Assembly (NCBI GenBank): GCA_018350325.1
Contig: JAEVLN010000017.1
Span: 496,001-560,000, forward strand
DNA from: Globodera rostochiensis
Lineage: Eukaryota > Nematoda > Chromadorea > Rhabditida > Heteroderidae
Direction of reading: 5' to 3'
Length of the DNA stretch: 64,000 nucleotides
Shown here: positions 39,701 to 50,453 of the stretch, one piece after another
How the letters are laid out: the number at the start of each line of letters is the position of its first letter
Position numbering within the stretch: the first letter of the stretch is position 1
The notes under the pieces: model-generated
Databases searched by the model: none
Seen by the model: the letters and a program-made list of their open reading frames with translations, nothing else
What the model was told of the DNA's origin: nothing
Program-made: the position numbers and the translations under genes

Positions 39701-39918
39701 CCATACCCTCGAAATGTTGACGACAGAAAGGAGCACAAAAAGAAACGGCGTAATTTGATAGTTCAGTCGGTCAATTGTCTAAAATTGGGAAATCGCAGTG
39801 AAATTGTCTGCTCGAATTTGATTATGTCCAGCCTAATTAGTCTAAATGAAGCATTCACATCGCTATCGTTGTGTTCGCTGTGCATAAAACGGCCAACAAA
39901 ATCGTTCAAAATGTCCAT
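33766..39918 (-). CDS. innexin (gap-junction protein) with a gene nested in its intron
   Basis: Four-pass gap-junction subunit. Exon 1 39918-39859 (MDILNDFVGRFMHSEHNDSD). Exon 2 39778-39707 (TIDRLNYQITPFLFVLLS). Exon 3 38815-38709 (extracellular loop 1, GSAINCFAKAEF with DYCLIEGTYYLR). Exon 4 ends RVAYYQ at 38594, and exon 5 starts WVPFILALQA at 35490, completing the YYQWVP signature. Then FVTVLYLSIKLSYLLL, FPRVTVCDFS, FTIECVLPLNM, FNEKIFVFFFFWLCLM (fourth membrane segment) and a cytoplasmic tail ending KGHKLI with TGA at 33766. The exon 1-5 joins keep frame; the exons after the fourth membrane segment (34000-34330) are less certain. The 3103-bp intron 38593-35491 contains the ammonium transporter on the other strand. 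Confidence 0.9.
33889..33992. repeat. 21-bp tandem repeat, 5 copies
   Basis: Unit TATTACAATAAATTACGTTTA, inside an intron near the 3' end of the innexin gene. Confidence 0.95.
35680..35778. repeat. G-rich polypurine tract
   Basis: Nearly 100 bp of G with scattered A and only isolated pyrimidines, including G runs of 10 or more. A strong quadruplex or triplex former in principle. It lies in the innexin gene between exon 5 and the nested transporter gene, upstream of the transporter. Confidence 0.85.
36177..38293 (+). CDS. ammonium transporter (AMT/MEP/Rh superfamily)
   Basis: Membrane ammonium/ammonia transporter. Start 36177 (MASQPNDQLMANLSDQLFNL). The first membrane segment is split by an intron (TTTCC|GTATG...CTCAG|TTATG), giving FLMQCGFAFLEAGAVRSKN. 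Then GIIAYATVGWALAYGTNPLP, ATASTIISGAVAERAEF, ITAFVYPVLTHWGW and DFAGSGMVHVCGG (first pore His). ASLGGFILMFGFLAFNGGS, the CAGCNQMC exon, CVITGSVAGMVYLLLAELAL and DPLDAFAVHFGGGLWGLI (second pore His) follow. A cytoplasmic tail of about 80 residues ends FKLNSAN, TGA 38293. About eight exons, all introns short. The whole gene lies inside a 3.1-kb intron of the minus-strand innexin gene. Confidence 0.92.
38850..39355. repeat. tandem repeat of TTATTAATCGGTTATTGGGGAA units
   Basis: 22-bp and 17-bp variants (with or without GGTTA) alternate in higher-order blocks over about 500 bp. It lies in the innexin intron between exons 2 and 3. Confidence 0.95.
39386..39575. mobile_element. miniature hAT-like element, CCTGGACC/GGTCCAGG type
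   Basis: Ends TAGAGCCCGG and CCCGGCTCTA. Flanks GATCGGAG (39378-39385) and GATCGGTG (39576-39583) are an 8-bp duplication with one mismatch. The body is almost entirely GGTCCAGG/CCTGGACT motifs. In the innexin intron between exons 2 and 3. Confidence 0.8.
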
Positions 39919-40387
39919 AACGGCGATTTAATAATTGAATAACCAACTCTAAATAATAGCGGCGTTTAATCATAGGAAACAGATCATTATCGGAGCACGC
40001 CCAAGGAGCGTAAGGCAAACGCCGGTCGGTTAATTGCTTGCTAATTAACCTTTTTATTGGCTTACAAATTAGGTAAGTTGCTTCGACCAAGACCCAATCG
40101 GTCGCACAAAAACAGAAAAATTAAAATTAGAGACCGGACCCAAAACCAAAACAAAAAATTTTTTTTGGGTTTTTGTACAAAAAATTGGACCAAAAGTTTT
40201 TTGGTTTTGGGTTTTGGGTCAACTTGGAGTAAAACCCAAAAAATCCCAAAAAAAAATTTTGGTTTTGGTTTTGGGTCCATGCCCTTTTTTGTACAAAAGT
40301 TTTGGGTGTTGCCCGGTTGAATTTACACCCCTAAAGATGGCATAATCGAATTTTTAAATCTTTTTTACAAGAATCTTTATAGTAATT

Positions 40388-40455
40388 GATGGCTTAGTGG
40401 TTTGTCTTTTCGATAACTCTTATGTTATGTGTTGGGTTCGAACCTGCTTTAGTGC
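40388..40455 (+). repeat. tRNA-like (box A/box B) module
   Basis: TGGCTTAGTGG at 40390-40400 and GGGTTCGAACC at 40434-40444. Same spacing and same orientation relative to the GC palindrome as the other copies. Confidence 0.55.
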
Positions 40456-40509
40456 GAGCACTTATTTATCATTTTTCCTCTGCTCACATACGCCTCACCC
40501 CATTAATAG

Positions 40510-41207
40510 CGTTCGAATAAAACTGAATTTTCGAGATTTTTCGAGACCCGAGATTTTTTTCGAGAATCTCGTCTCGAGTCTCGCTCGAAAGAAGCCCGAG
40601 ATTCTCGATCTCGACTCCAAAAATTTTTCATGAAAACAGTGCTTTTCTTGACAAAGATTGCCAACTGTAAAAAATTCCTCCGGACATACTCCATTTTGGC
40701 TGCAAATCTCTTAACAAAATGAGTTAAAAATTCAAAATGTTCTCGGCGGCGCCTATCGGCACCGCCGAACCTCCTCTCACTCCCAAAGGTGATAAATTCA
40801 CAATTTGAAAAATTAGCAATGCGACAGACAGCATATGGTCAGACACTATATCTATCCCCCTCACCATTGAATTTTCTTTTGATTTTCAAAACCTTGGAAC
40901 ACAGGCTAACTCTTATATTTCGTGACCAAATTTTGCAGAAATGCTTCTAGTGCTCCCTTCTTATCCTTACCAAAATTTGGTGGAGTTTCTGAGAATTTTG
41001 GGGAAAAAATTATATTTTTATCAAAAATCTCGAGTCTCGACTGTTCTGGCTCGAGATTTTTCGAGATCCGAGATTCTCGAAAAATCTCGTCTCGACATCT
41101 CGTCTCGAATAAATCTGAATTTTCGAGATTTTTCGAGACCCGAGATTTTTTCGAGAATCTCGTCTCGAGTCTCGCTCGAAGCTCAAGTCCGGACTCTAGT
41201 ATGCAGG
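40510..41207. mobile_element. truncated TCTCG-type hAT-like element
   Basis: Closely matches 18832-19657, including the GC palindrome and the right end GTCCGGACTCTA, but lacks the left terminus. Nested in the 40128-41845 element. Confidence 0.8.
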
Positions 41208-41853
41208 CACCCCCCCCCCCCCCTCCCCCCCTCCCGAAATGTTTTTTGAGAAAATCCCATAGGGGGACATTCGTAATTTTGGTATATATTTTCTTAACAG
41301 ATTTCATCAAAATCTTCAAATTTTTCCCCGGCGGCGTCTATCGGCACCGCCACCCCATAGTAAAGCAGAATTCGCAAAAAGAAATTGGATTTCTGAAAAT
41401 TCAAAAATCGGCAAATTATTGAAATTTTACACAATTTTCTTAACAAAAAAAGTTTGGTATTAAATTAATATATTTACACTAAAAAAATATTCCTGATTTT
41501 TTTATGATTTTTCAGCCGGTATTCTTGATTTTTTGGTTTGACAGGTGGCTACCCTAATAATAATTTATTCGTAGCTTTTGTGATGACTGGTCAGAAAAAC
41601 GCGAGATAAAACTTTTATTAAAAAATCAAAAAAAAAAATCGGAAATTTAGGCATTTTGTTCTGTTTTCTAAAATTTTTTGGGTTTTGTACTAATTTTTGG
41701 GTTTTTTCAACCCAAAAAATACCAAAACCAAAAAATCCCAAGAAAATGTTTTGGTTTTGGTTTTGGGTCAAATTGGAGCACAACCCAAAAAAACCAAAAT
41801 TCCCAAAAAAATGTTTTGGTTTTGGGTCCAAGTTTTCGGTCTCTAATTAAAAT

Positions 41854-43145
41854 AACGAAAATCCGTAAAATTGGAAGGGCGACGACGACGGCACGCAAAA
41901 TTCTCATTTTATGCGCTTATTAATTTGTTTGTAATTTGGGTTTCTTATCAATGAAAGCGGCGAGTGCAGAAAAGTGGGCGGCGGGCGTCGCGACAAAGCA
42001 AAGAAAATAATCTTTTTTTTTGGCATTAATTTTGTGATTGAGGGGGGGGGGAATATTATTTTATTATTATTATTATTGTTTAATTGTTTTTAATTACACC
42101 TACCTATTTTTTAGGGTTTAAAATCATCGATTGAATAGAGAGAATGGCAGGGCGGGACGGACACAATTACCAATTAATCCCCCCCCCCCACCCCCAGGGA
42201 TCTCAACTCATCTGTGACTAAATATGGCAACCGGCTCCAAAATAGTGGCATTTGCCACTAAAAAAGGGCAAATTGAGATAAAGTAAGGGTTCTTCAAAAA
42301 AGCCAACCTAAGACCTGGCATCTTTTATAAAGCAGCTTTTAAAAAAGTGAAAGAATTGGTCAGCATAATTACCCAATAATTATCCCGTTCATTTGTGTTC
42401 AAATCTTGAATATGGAAGGGGGATGCATTACTTATGAATTGCACTGACAAATGAGATGGAATGGAATGGAATGGCTCTTGCGCAACTTCAATTGCTGCAA
42501 TTAAACTGATTTGTATGTCAAATGCCGCCGCCGCCACCGCCTTAGGGGAGGGCATTCATTCCGTAAAAAGCACGGGCATCCCTCCCCTATTATGGCGCAA
42601 AACATCGGTCCTCGCGCCTGCCGACAAGTCAAATCACTCACTAATCAAAATCAATCAATGCCGCCCAATTTGGGGCTGCGCACCCGCAAAAAAAAGTGTT
42701 TTTAAGTGCAACGACAACAAATTCAATTCATTTCTTTCATTTATTCATTCATTCGTTCCCCAAAACTCCGTCAGTTCGCCAATTCGTTCGACGTCCTTTG
42801 CGCCACTTTCGCATAAAACACTTTTCGCGTTCCGACCCAAAAATTTGTGTCCAATGAATGAAATGACTCAGCTTTTGTGATGGATGGTTTTTATGTCCGA
42901 ATTCGCCTTCGTCACTTTACATTGCATTCATTCACATATTTTATATTAATTAATGCGTATTTTCATAAAAACGTCTTCATTTCCCCCGCTTCTCGACCTT
43001 TTCTTCCTTCACATGAATTTACCACGATCGAGATTCTCGATCGAAATCTCGATAGGTCCTCAAGTTCGGGCTTTACAAATTAGTGCAAACAAATCATTTT
43101 ATAAAAACATTATTATTATTTTATTCATTTCCGGGTTTCCCGCCG
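41854..43145. other. spacer upstream of the calpain gene
   Basis: AT-rich with G/C runs at about 42042 and 42180. 43023-43080 is one end of a CGATCGAGA-type element (compare 15459-15822). A plus frame at 42461-42880 shows no recognisable domain and I do not call it. Confidence 0.45.
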
Positions 43146-46100
43146 ATGTCTCTTCTCGGCCGATTGGTTACGGCCGTACTGTCCTCCAGTCCGGACGCGA
43201 TTAAAGGTCCACCAGCAACAGTCGGTGATGCCGCTCTGATTGGTCCCACCACGTCGACGTCACTTCATGGCAAAAAATGCCAAATTATAAATGCCAACAA
43301 CAAAATTGGCAACTGCCACAGCGTCAGTACAAGGACAAATGCCGACAACAAAAATGTGTCGTCGGTGCCTGTCACACTAATCACTCCGTCCAAAATAAGC
43401 AAAAGGTACCGCCAGCTGAAGAGAAAATGCGTCCGTAAGGGCCAATTGTTCGTCGACACGGAATTCCCACCCGATAACACGTCACTGTTCATGGCGGATG
43501 CAAATGGTGACGGAAGTGCCGAAAGTGCCGCCAAATTGGAAATTGAATGGAAAAGACCCGGGGTACGCAAATCAAAAGAGTTTGGACACAGATTCTATGC
43601 AAATGAGGGCTTTAACGATTAAGGAACTTGTTGGGGACCCGAACTTATTTGTGGAAGGGGCCAGTCCATGTGATGTGACTCAGGGCATTTTGGGCAATTG
43701 CTGGTCGGTTGTCCATGCAAAAAAGTGCCTAAACTGTCCAATTTGAGCGGTTTAGGTTTGTCTCGGCCTGTTCAACGCTTACACACAATGCGGCACTGCT
43801 TCAAAAGGTTTGGCCAATGCCACAGTTGAATCAATTCAAATCGAAAACTACAAGTCTCTTTTACCAACAAAGCAAATTTCAGGTCATCCCCGAGGCGGAA
43901 AGACAAGAATGGGCCCCGGGCAATGATTACTGCGGCATCTTTCAGTTTTGCTTCTGGCGCTTTGGCCGCTGGGTGGACGTGATCATAGACGACCTGTTGC
44001 CCACCAAAGACGGCCAATTGCTGTTCGCCCGCTCCAAAACGCCCAACGAATTTTGGAGTGCTCTTTTGGAAAAGGCTTTCGCAAAGTGAGCGATTTGAGA
44101 GTCTTATATTGTGCCAATGTTCGAGCGATCCCGGCATCGCAACGTCCGATCGATCACAATGCCAACGACGCATTGGGTCAATTAACACACTAATTAGAAA
44201 GTATTCTTCACGTGATTATATGACGTTTACAAAAAGTAATTGAATGATTTCGAAGACGGAGAACGGCGGAAGGAAACGCAAAGAATATTTCGTCACTCAA
44301 AGAAATGAAACGAAATTCGACGATTGAATAAAAGTGGAGATTTTTTTAGCTCTTTTTTTGGTTACCGGTCCAAAGGTCGAATTCGTTATAACTTTTTTTA
44401 ATTGAAGCGATTTGATTGCCAAATAAAGACATTCGGGTCGAAAGCGCTTTTAACTTTTTAATGATTCAAATTTTAATTATTATTTGTCAATAAATCTTCA
44501 GACTGTACGGATGTTACGAAACGCTGGTTGGGGGTCAATTGGCGGATGCGCTCATCGAACTGTCCGGCGGTGTGGCGGAGACACTAAATGTGCGCAAATT
44601 TTTGAACAAACATCACGAAAAATTTCAACAACATCGGCCTATTTCTTCAACGTTGAACCCCAACGAAATTACTGTACAAAATGGTACTGTGGTTGATTTT
44701 ACGGATACGGTAGCGGATTCGAACATTGACGGGGCGAGACGGCTGTTCCGGATGCTGAAATACGCTTTCGCCCGCGATGCACTGATTGTGGCTGCAATTG
44801 CTACCGTAAAAACTTTGAAACAAATTCAATTTGAACGAATATTTGTGGCGGTGCTTAAAAGGGGCTTTAACTGAAACAAACAAAATCAAATTTTACGCTT
44901 AAAACATTTTTGTTCCCAAAATGAATGCAAAATGCTCAAATTCCTTATGGCAGACGGACAAGGAGCAAATTGAGCTCACTTTGGACTGCGGTCTGGTGAT
45001 GGGCCATGCGTATGCTTTGACTGCTATTCGGTACATCGATTTGGATGCGGTCGGAGGGGCACACGAGAGGGGCCAATTCCGACGAACGAGACAGGCCATG
45101 GTCCGTCTGCAAAAGTGTGTCCGTTGCCTTCAAATATTTGATTTGTTTGATTAGAAGCTTTTAGCCCGTGGGGGATGAAGGAATGGAACGGGCCCTGGTC
45201 AGACGGTTCGCCCGAGTGGGAGCAGGTCAGGGAAAAGCAGAACAAACCTTTGATTCTCAAAATCTTTACTTCATGTTGTAAAAGTTTAGGTGACTGAACA
45301 ACAGAAACTCAGACTTGGCATCACCGTTGACGAAGATGGCGAATTCTGGGTGTGTTGAGATGGATATTATGGGTTGGTTACATTTACTAAAGCCGTTGGT
45401 TCAGATGCCGTGGCAAGAGTTTGTCCAATACTTTACTGACATTTGCGTTTGTCAACTGCTCACGATGGGCACTCTGGTGGAGTGCAAACAGCAACAACAG
45501 CAGCAGCAGGCACAGCGCGGAATGAGCATGAGAATGAAACTGAGCGTCCAACTCTCAACCGCCACTGTTGGGCTTACGGAGAAGCGGTGGAGAGAATGGG
45601 TGGGGGCCAAATCAACGGCAATTCGTTTCCATTTTACGTTGGGAACATTTTAAGACGAAAATCCTCCACAAAATTATACAAAATCATAATTTATAAAATT
45701 CACATATTTAATGGGTATAAAATTGTTCAAAAATGCGCACGGACAGACTTTCTCCGGCCGCTGGTTCTCCAACGGGGCGAAGTCGGGTGCCCCAAAAAAC
45801 CGTGCCGGCGGCAGTGCCATCTTTCCGGCCACTTTCTGCTACAATCCCCAGTTTGCGTTCGAAGTCAATGAAAGCGACGGGCCAGCGGAAGTAATGTTGG
45901 CACTGTGCCAAAGAGAGGACGGATGTGCCTTTGATGGCGAAGCAATGGGCAAACGCAGGAGAGAACCGTTGGTGGTGATCGGAATGCACGTGCTGCGGGT
46001 GGAGCTGAACAGAAGGCATCGCATCCACCAGGTACAGCTCGCAAATGACCCAAAAGAATTTATTTGCGCATTTTGCAACTTATCTATGCTTTTCCAGACC

Positions 46101-47000
46101 GTTAATCCGGTGACGAGCAGCGACTATTTGTCCGTTCGCTCCATTCATTTGCACATCGATGGGCTGTCACCGGGCCGATACATTGTAATGCCGACCACTT
46201 ACGCCCCGCGGGAAGAGGCCGACTTCATTCTGCGCATTTACTCCCCGAGCCAATTGAGTCCTGTTGAGCTGCGCGACGACGTGCCCGCGCTTTCGGCACT
46301 TTCTCTTCTGCGATGTCGTCCGCAGTTCATTGTGGCCCGAGTGCGCATTGTTGACGTACAGCTGAATAAACTGATCCGTTTCGGGGGTACGCAAGCGGCC
46401 CTTTGTCATACTGTACTTATTGTACAATTTAAAAGCCTAACTAATGAATGGTCTATTAAAGAAGTAGTTTAAAATTTATAGAGTGTGTGGATGTAATAAG
46501 AATTCATAAACTCAACTTCTTACTTTATCTAGTTTAAGTTCTTTTTTGCCGTTTTTTAGCATATTTAGTTGATTTGGCATAACAAATAAATCTAAATCTA
46601 AACTTTTGTGACATTTCCGTGTTTAGGGTCCGACTTGTTCTGCAGCCTCTCCACTTCCCGTGGAGGCGATCGCACACGCACAATGCTCGTGCAGTTTGTG
46701 CCGGGACAATCGGTGAAGTTCAACGAGTCCTTTGTGTTCCATGCCAACGCGTCCAGACGATGGCTTCTCAACGTGGCGCTAATCGAACAACCAAAGCCTT
46801 TTCAGTGCAGAAATCGCCTTTTGGGCATCGGCAAGGTTGAGCTGATCAGCAACAACGAATCTGTGCAGAAGGAAGTGGAACTGATCGGACCACTTCAGAA
46901 GACACTAATCAGAGGGAGCAAAGGGCGGGAGATGGCAATAAAGGCAATTGGAAAGGCCCGCATAGAGATTAGTGCTTATGATGATCCGTTTTATATCTGA
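43146..47000 (+). CDS. tra-3: TRA-3/calpain-5-type cysteine protease
   Basis: Intracellular calcium-dependent protease. The start at 43146 gives an N-terminal extension, then [37 protein letters not shown] and [18 protein letters not shown] (catalytic Cys; the intron join restores W-F). Then [52 protein letters not shown] (catalytic His) and [19 protein letters not shown] (catalytic Asn). Domain III runs from about 45711 ([16 protein letters not shown]). The last exon (from 46627) is C2-like and ends with TGA at 47000. A C-terminal C2 domain in place of calmodulin-like EF-hands is the TRA-3/calpain-5 architecture. C. elegans TRA-3 acts in sex determination by cleaving TRA-2A; that role here is inference. 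The triad is intact. Confidence 0.88.
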
Positions 47001-47745
47001 TTTGGACTGAAATGTCCTCAAATTAGTCTTTGAACCAAAATGTTTGCAATTTTGTCTTACAATGGCTTTACAAAATATAAATTCCTGAGAATGATTGTCA
47101 AATTAATCAAAGGAAAATTATTCTGAGTAAGCGAACAGTACAGCTTGGAGTCTAGAAAAATTAATCTTTTCCAAAAAAAAATCACGCATTTCACCCATTT
47201 CGTTCTGTCATTGAATTAGTTGGAAAAAAATATACAGAGGTTAATTCTTTTGTTTTGCAGGACTTAAATAAAAGAAATATATCTGTTAAATTAGTTAAAG
47301 ATATATATAGTTATCCGCACGATTGGAGAGATAAACAGCCTAGACTCCACAATGTTCAAACTGAAAAGCATTGGTCAAATAAAACAGTTTTGAGGCAATT
47401 GGAAGTCTTAATTGGGGGTCCGTCAGTAGTCTGGGGGGGGGGAATCGATCTAAATAAATTAGTTAAACAGTGAATAATCCATTAACTTCCCACGCGCTGG
47501 TTGGAACAAACGCGCGGGTTTCACTAAATGGGTAAAGGTGAATTTGAAAGCGATAAAAGGTCGGAAGTCCGTAATGAAGTTGTGCAACGAAATATACAAG
47601 CCGTTGTCAGAAGCGGAGCGCCTTTTTATGAGTGCGCAATTGGGCCAAAACCCGTCTAACGGGCCAAATCGAATCGGTTTCATCCAACAGCGACCGACCG
47701 ACGACTGATTAATATCCTTCAGCCGGCCACAGAGAGCAAGCAGGA
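47001..47745. other. spacer with a weak AT-rich frame
   Basis: A plus frame at 47255-47473 follows a TTTGCAG acceptor-like site (DLNKRNISVKLVKDIYSYPH) but has AT-rich codons and no family match I recognise. It could be a relic exon. 47600-47745 is shared with the flanks of the other Gly/Cys-rich genes. Confidence 0.3.
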
Positions 47746-47748
47746 CAC

Positions 47749-47756
47749 TATAAAAG
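47749..47756 (+). promoter_or_regulatory. TATA box of the Gly/Cys-rich gene at 47875
   Basis: TATAAAAG 119 bp upstream of the predicted start in a block conserved with the two inverted copies (minus-strand equivalents at about 59551-59559 and 62905-62914). Confidence 0.65.
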
Positions 47757-47874
47757 GGCCAGGACGGCTTAGGGCAGCATCAACTGGTCCCTCATTCTTT
47801 CAAAGGACAAACAGAAAGCATCAGAGGTAACAGTTCTTGTTGCCAATTTCACACACGCTCACCTTTAAGCAGCC

Positions 47875-48774
47875 ATGACGAGGTGTAGTGTCTTTGTGCT
47901 CCTTCTTTTGGGCGCCGGAATGGCCCACTCTTTGCTGATGAGCGGCGGGTCCGAGTGAGTTGGCATTGTGCAAACACCGCCAAACAAAATTCAAAAGTTG
48001 CGCTTAAGCCTCGCTCCCAGCGCTGTCCGCATGCGTCGTCAATGCGGTTGCGGTGGTGGTGGTGGTGGTTGTGGAGGCGGATGTGGCGGCGGTGGCGGAG
48101 GTTGCGGAGGAGGAGGGGGCGGTGGAGGCATTACGCTTGGTGTTAGTTGCGGAGGCCCTAGCGGTGGTGGAAGTGGCGGAAGTGGAGGCGGTTGCGGCGG
48201 AGGGTGCGGAGGCGGCGGGGGATGCGGTGGAGGATGTGGAGGCGGGTGCGGAGGCGGTTGCGGCGGCGGGTGCGGAGGCGGCGGGGGATGCGGTGGAGGG
48301 TGTGGCGGAGGTGGTGGAGGCGGATGCAGCAGCGGCGGAGGTGGTGGTGGGGGAGCAATTGTGCTCAGCATCAGCTGCGGCGGAGGCCCTAGCGGCGGCA
48401 GCAGCAGTGGAGGCGGATGCGGCGGCGGTGGAGGCGGAGGAGGTTGTGGTGGCGGTTGCGGCGGAGGTTGCGGTGGTGGGTGTGGCGGAGGTTGCGGTGG
48501 CGGTGGAGGCGGCTGCGGTGGTGGTGGAGGAGGTTGTGGTGGCGGTTGCGGAGGAGGTTGCGGTGGCGGTGGAGGCGGCTGCGGTGGTGGCGGAAGCGGA
48601 GGCGGAGGAGGCATTGTCCTCGGCGTCAGCTGTGGAGGCCCCAGCGGCGGAGGCGGCGGCGGAGGCTGTGGTGGTGGATGCGGTGGTGGTGGCGGCGGCG
48701 GTGGCTGTGGTTGCGGATGCGGACGCCGAAAGCGTTTGGCTCTTCTTCAACGCTCCGTGGCCAAGCTTGCCTAG
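47875..48774 (+). CDS. Gly/Cys-rich secreted protein, family member B
   Basis: Start 47875 gives a signal peptide (MTRCSVFVLLLLGAGMAHS). An intron follows TCCGA|GTGAG, with an acceptor at TTAAG or CCCAG (about 48010-48020); both keep frame and lead to VRMRRQCGCGGG. The mature part is hundreds of residues of GGGC/GGGGG repeats split by hydrophobic blocks (ITLGVSCGG, IVLSISCGG, IVLGVSCGG) and ends CGRRKRLALLQRSVAKLA. RMRRQ and RRKR look like furin-type cleavage sites on either side of the repeat. The 5' UTR contains a GTAACA...TTTAAG pair that could be a UTR intron. Likely an extracellular, perhaps cuticle or gland, structural protein; function unknown. Confidence 0.8.
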
Positions 48775-50453
48775 ATGTACAAGCCAGATGGTTCGCGCCT
48801 TAGTTTTTCCGATCGATCTTATTAACTATCTCTTCTCAATCTCGTAGTTTAGTGTTTAGATTAGATCGCTTTTACTAGCAGTAAAATATTTTATATATTT
48901 GATTATTTTATTTTCGAATAAAATATTCAAACATTTGTAATCGAAACAAGATTAATTGTTTCTAACATAGGTAAACAGACATGTGTGTGGACATTTTGCT
49001 AAGTTAGCCAAAATCGGGCATTTCGCCGAGTCACTGTAAAAACGACTTGCTTGGTCAAAAGAAATTCGTTTAATTGCTTTAATTTTGCCTAAATTAATTC
49101 GATATTAGAGAATTTCTGATTTGAAATTTTGTGGATTTCCTCTTTCCTACTGCTTGCTTTCTTCTTTTCGATGGATGCTTTGCTGCCATAGCGAACCGCT
49201 CGCCTCCTCTTCATAATCTTCCGAGCCAGGGGGGAGGGTTGGTGGGGGGAAGGGGAGGGGAGGGGAGGGGGGGGGGTCGTTTTCCCCTCTCAGACAACAG
49301 CAATAATTTCTTCGCTTTTTTCTGGTTTTTCTGCCCCTACAATTTGCCCTTCGCAAAAAGCGAAAATCGATAGCTAACCCTCGCCCTCGTCGTCGCCTCG
49401 GCGAGGGCCCCCTCCCCTCCCCTCCCCTTCCCCCTCCACCACATCACCACCAACCAGCACAGCCTCTGTCCCCCCCCCCCCCTCAGTGTCCTCCTCCTCT
49501 TGCCCCACATTTATGTGTTTTCCTGCATCGTCGGAGTTTTCCGCGCCGACCGCTCGCGGAGGGGTGGGGGGGGGGGGGGGGGGTTGGGTCTCAACTCCCT
49601 CTCCACCCCAACCCGCCTTCAACAGCACCTTCACCCCACCAACCCCCTCCCCCCCCGTCGACGACGACACCGGTAGGGGAGCAAAGAAAGAAAGAACGAG
49701 AAATTCCACCGAAAGAGGCGAGAAATTCCCCTACTAATCTTCCGCATATTCCTCCCCCCCTCCCCCCTCATAGTCAGTCCACTCCATCCCATCCATAAAG
49801 TGTCGACAACCAAAAATACGTTTTTGGATTGATAAAATCCCCCAATTCATTTTTTGTTTATTTTTTCAAAACATTATTTAATGTTGCCGAATACCCATTT
49901 TTAAGCTTTACAGCTGTTATGTATAATTGTCAACTTTGTATTGATGAAAGCGGCGACGGGGCCCAACAATCAATGGTACAATAAAAACATTAACCCCCTA
50001 AGCTTTGTAGCTAATTATATTATATTATTATACAAATATAGGGGCTTTTCGATTATGAGGCAACAAATAAAAGTTTTTTTTCAAAGTTGGTAAATATGTA
50101 AATGTTTCTAGAGGTTTTCGGAGTCGTAGAACCCAAATCTGACTTCCATTTCGACGAATTCGAACCCTAACCCGAACTCAAACAATTTTTCAAAAATTTT
50201 TTTTTTCCCATTTTCCCATTACATTTTTTTTTGATTTTCATTGTACAAAATAAATATTAGCTTACAAATTAATGGCATAAATTCAACGATGGTTTGCAAA
50301 ATTTCATCGAATTCAGTGGCATTTCGACGATTAAAATGGAAAAATGCGAAAAAAAATTTCGAATTCAGGTCCGGGGTTCGAAATAGGTCAAATGGTGGGG
50401 GGGGGGTGGGACTCGGATAATGAATTTTAAATTTTCTTTGGTTTTCAGCAATT
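48775..50453. other. spacer with G/C-rich simple sequence
   Basis: Purine-rich runs at 49223-49280 and pyrimidine/purine blocks at 49385-49670 create long but meaningless frames. 50085-50200 is a dispersed repeat (inverted copy at 29840-29945). It may contain upstream exons of zinc-finger gene 2; none recognised. Confidence 0.5.

Larger units (their letters stand above)
40128..41845. mobile_element. hAT-like non-autonomous element, AAACCCAAAACC type
   Basis: Ends TAGAGACCGGACCCAAAACC and the right end TTTTCGGTCTCTA, with a perfect 8-bp duplication ATTAAAAT (40120-40127, 41846-41853). Subterminal arrays of AACCCAAAA/TTTTGGGTT. Interior: a tRNA-like module (40388-40460) and GC palindromes (40745-40768, 41331-41352). 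A truncated TCTCG-type element (40510-41207) is inserted, making it unusually long. Confidence 0.92.

Noticed and set aside
42461..42880. Plus-strand 139-codon frame as a gene
   Set aside because: No signal peptide, domain or splice context, and composition like the surrounding AT-rich spacer.
49374..49737. Long frames on both strands in the G/C-rich spacer
   Set aside because: Produced by homopurine/homopyrimidine simple sequence; no conserved motif.
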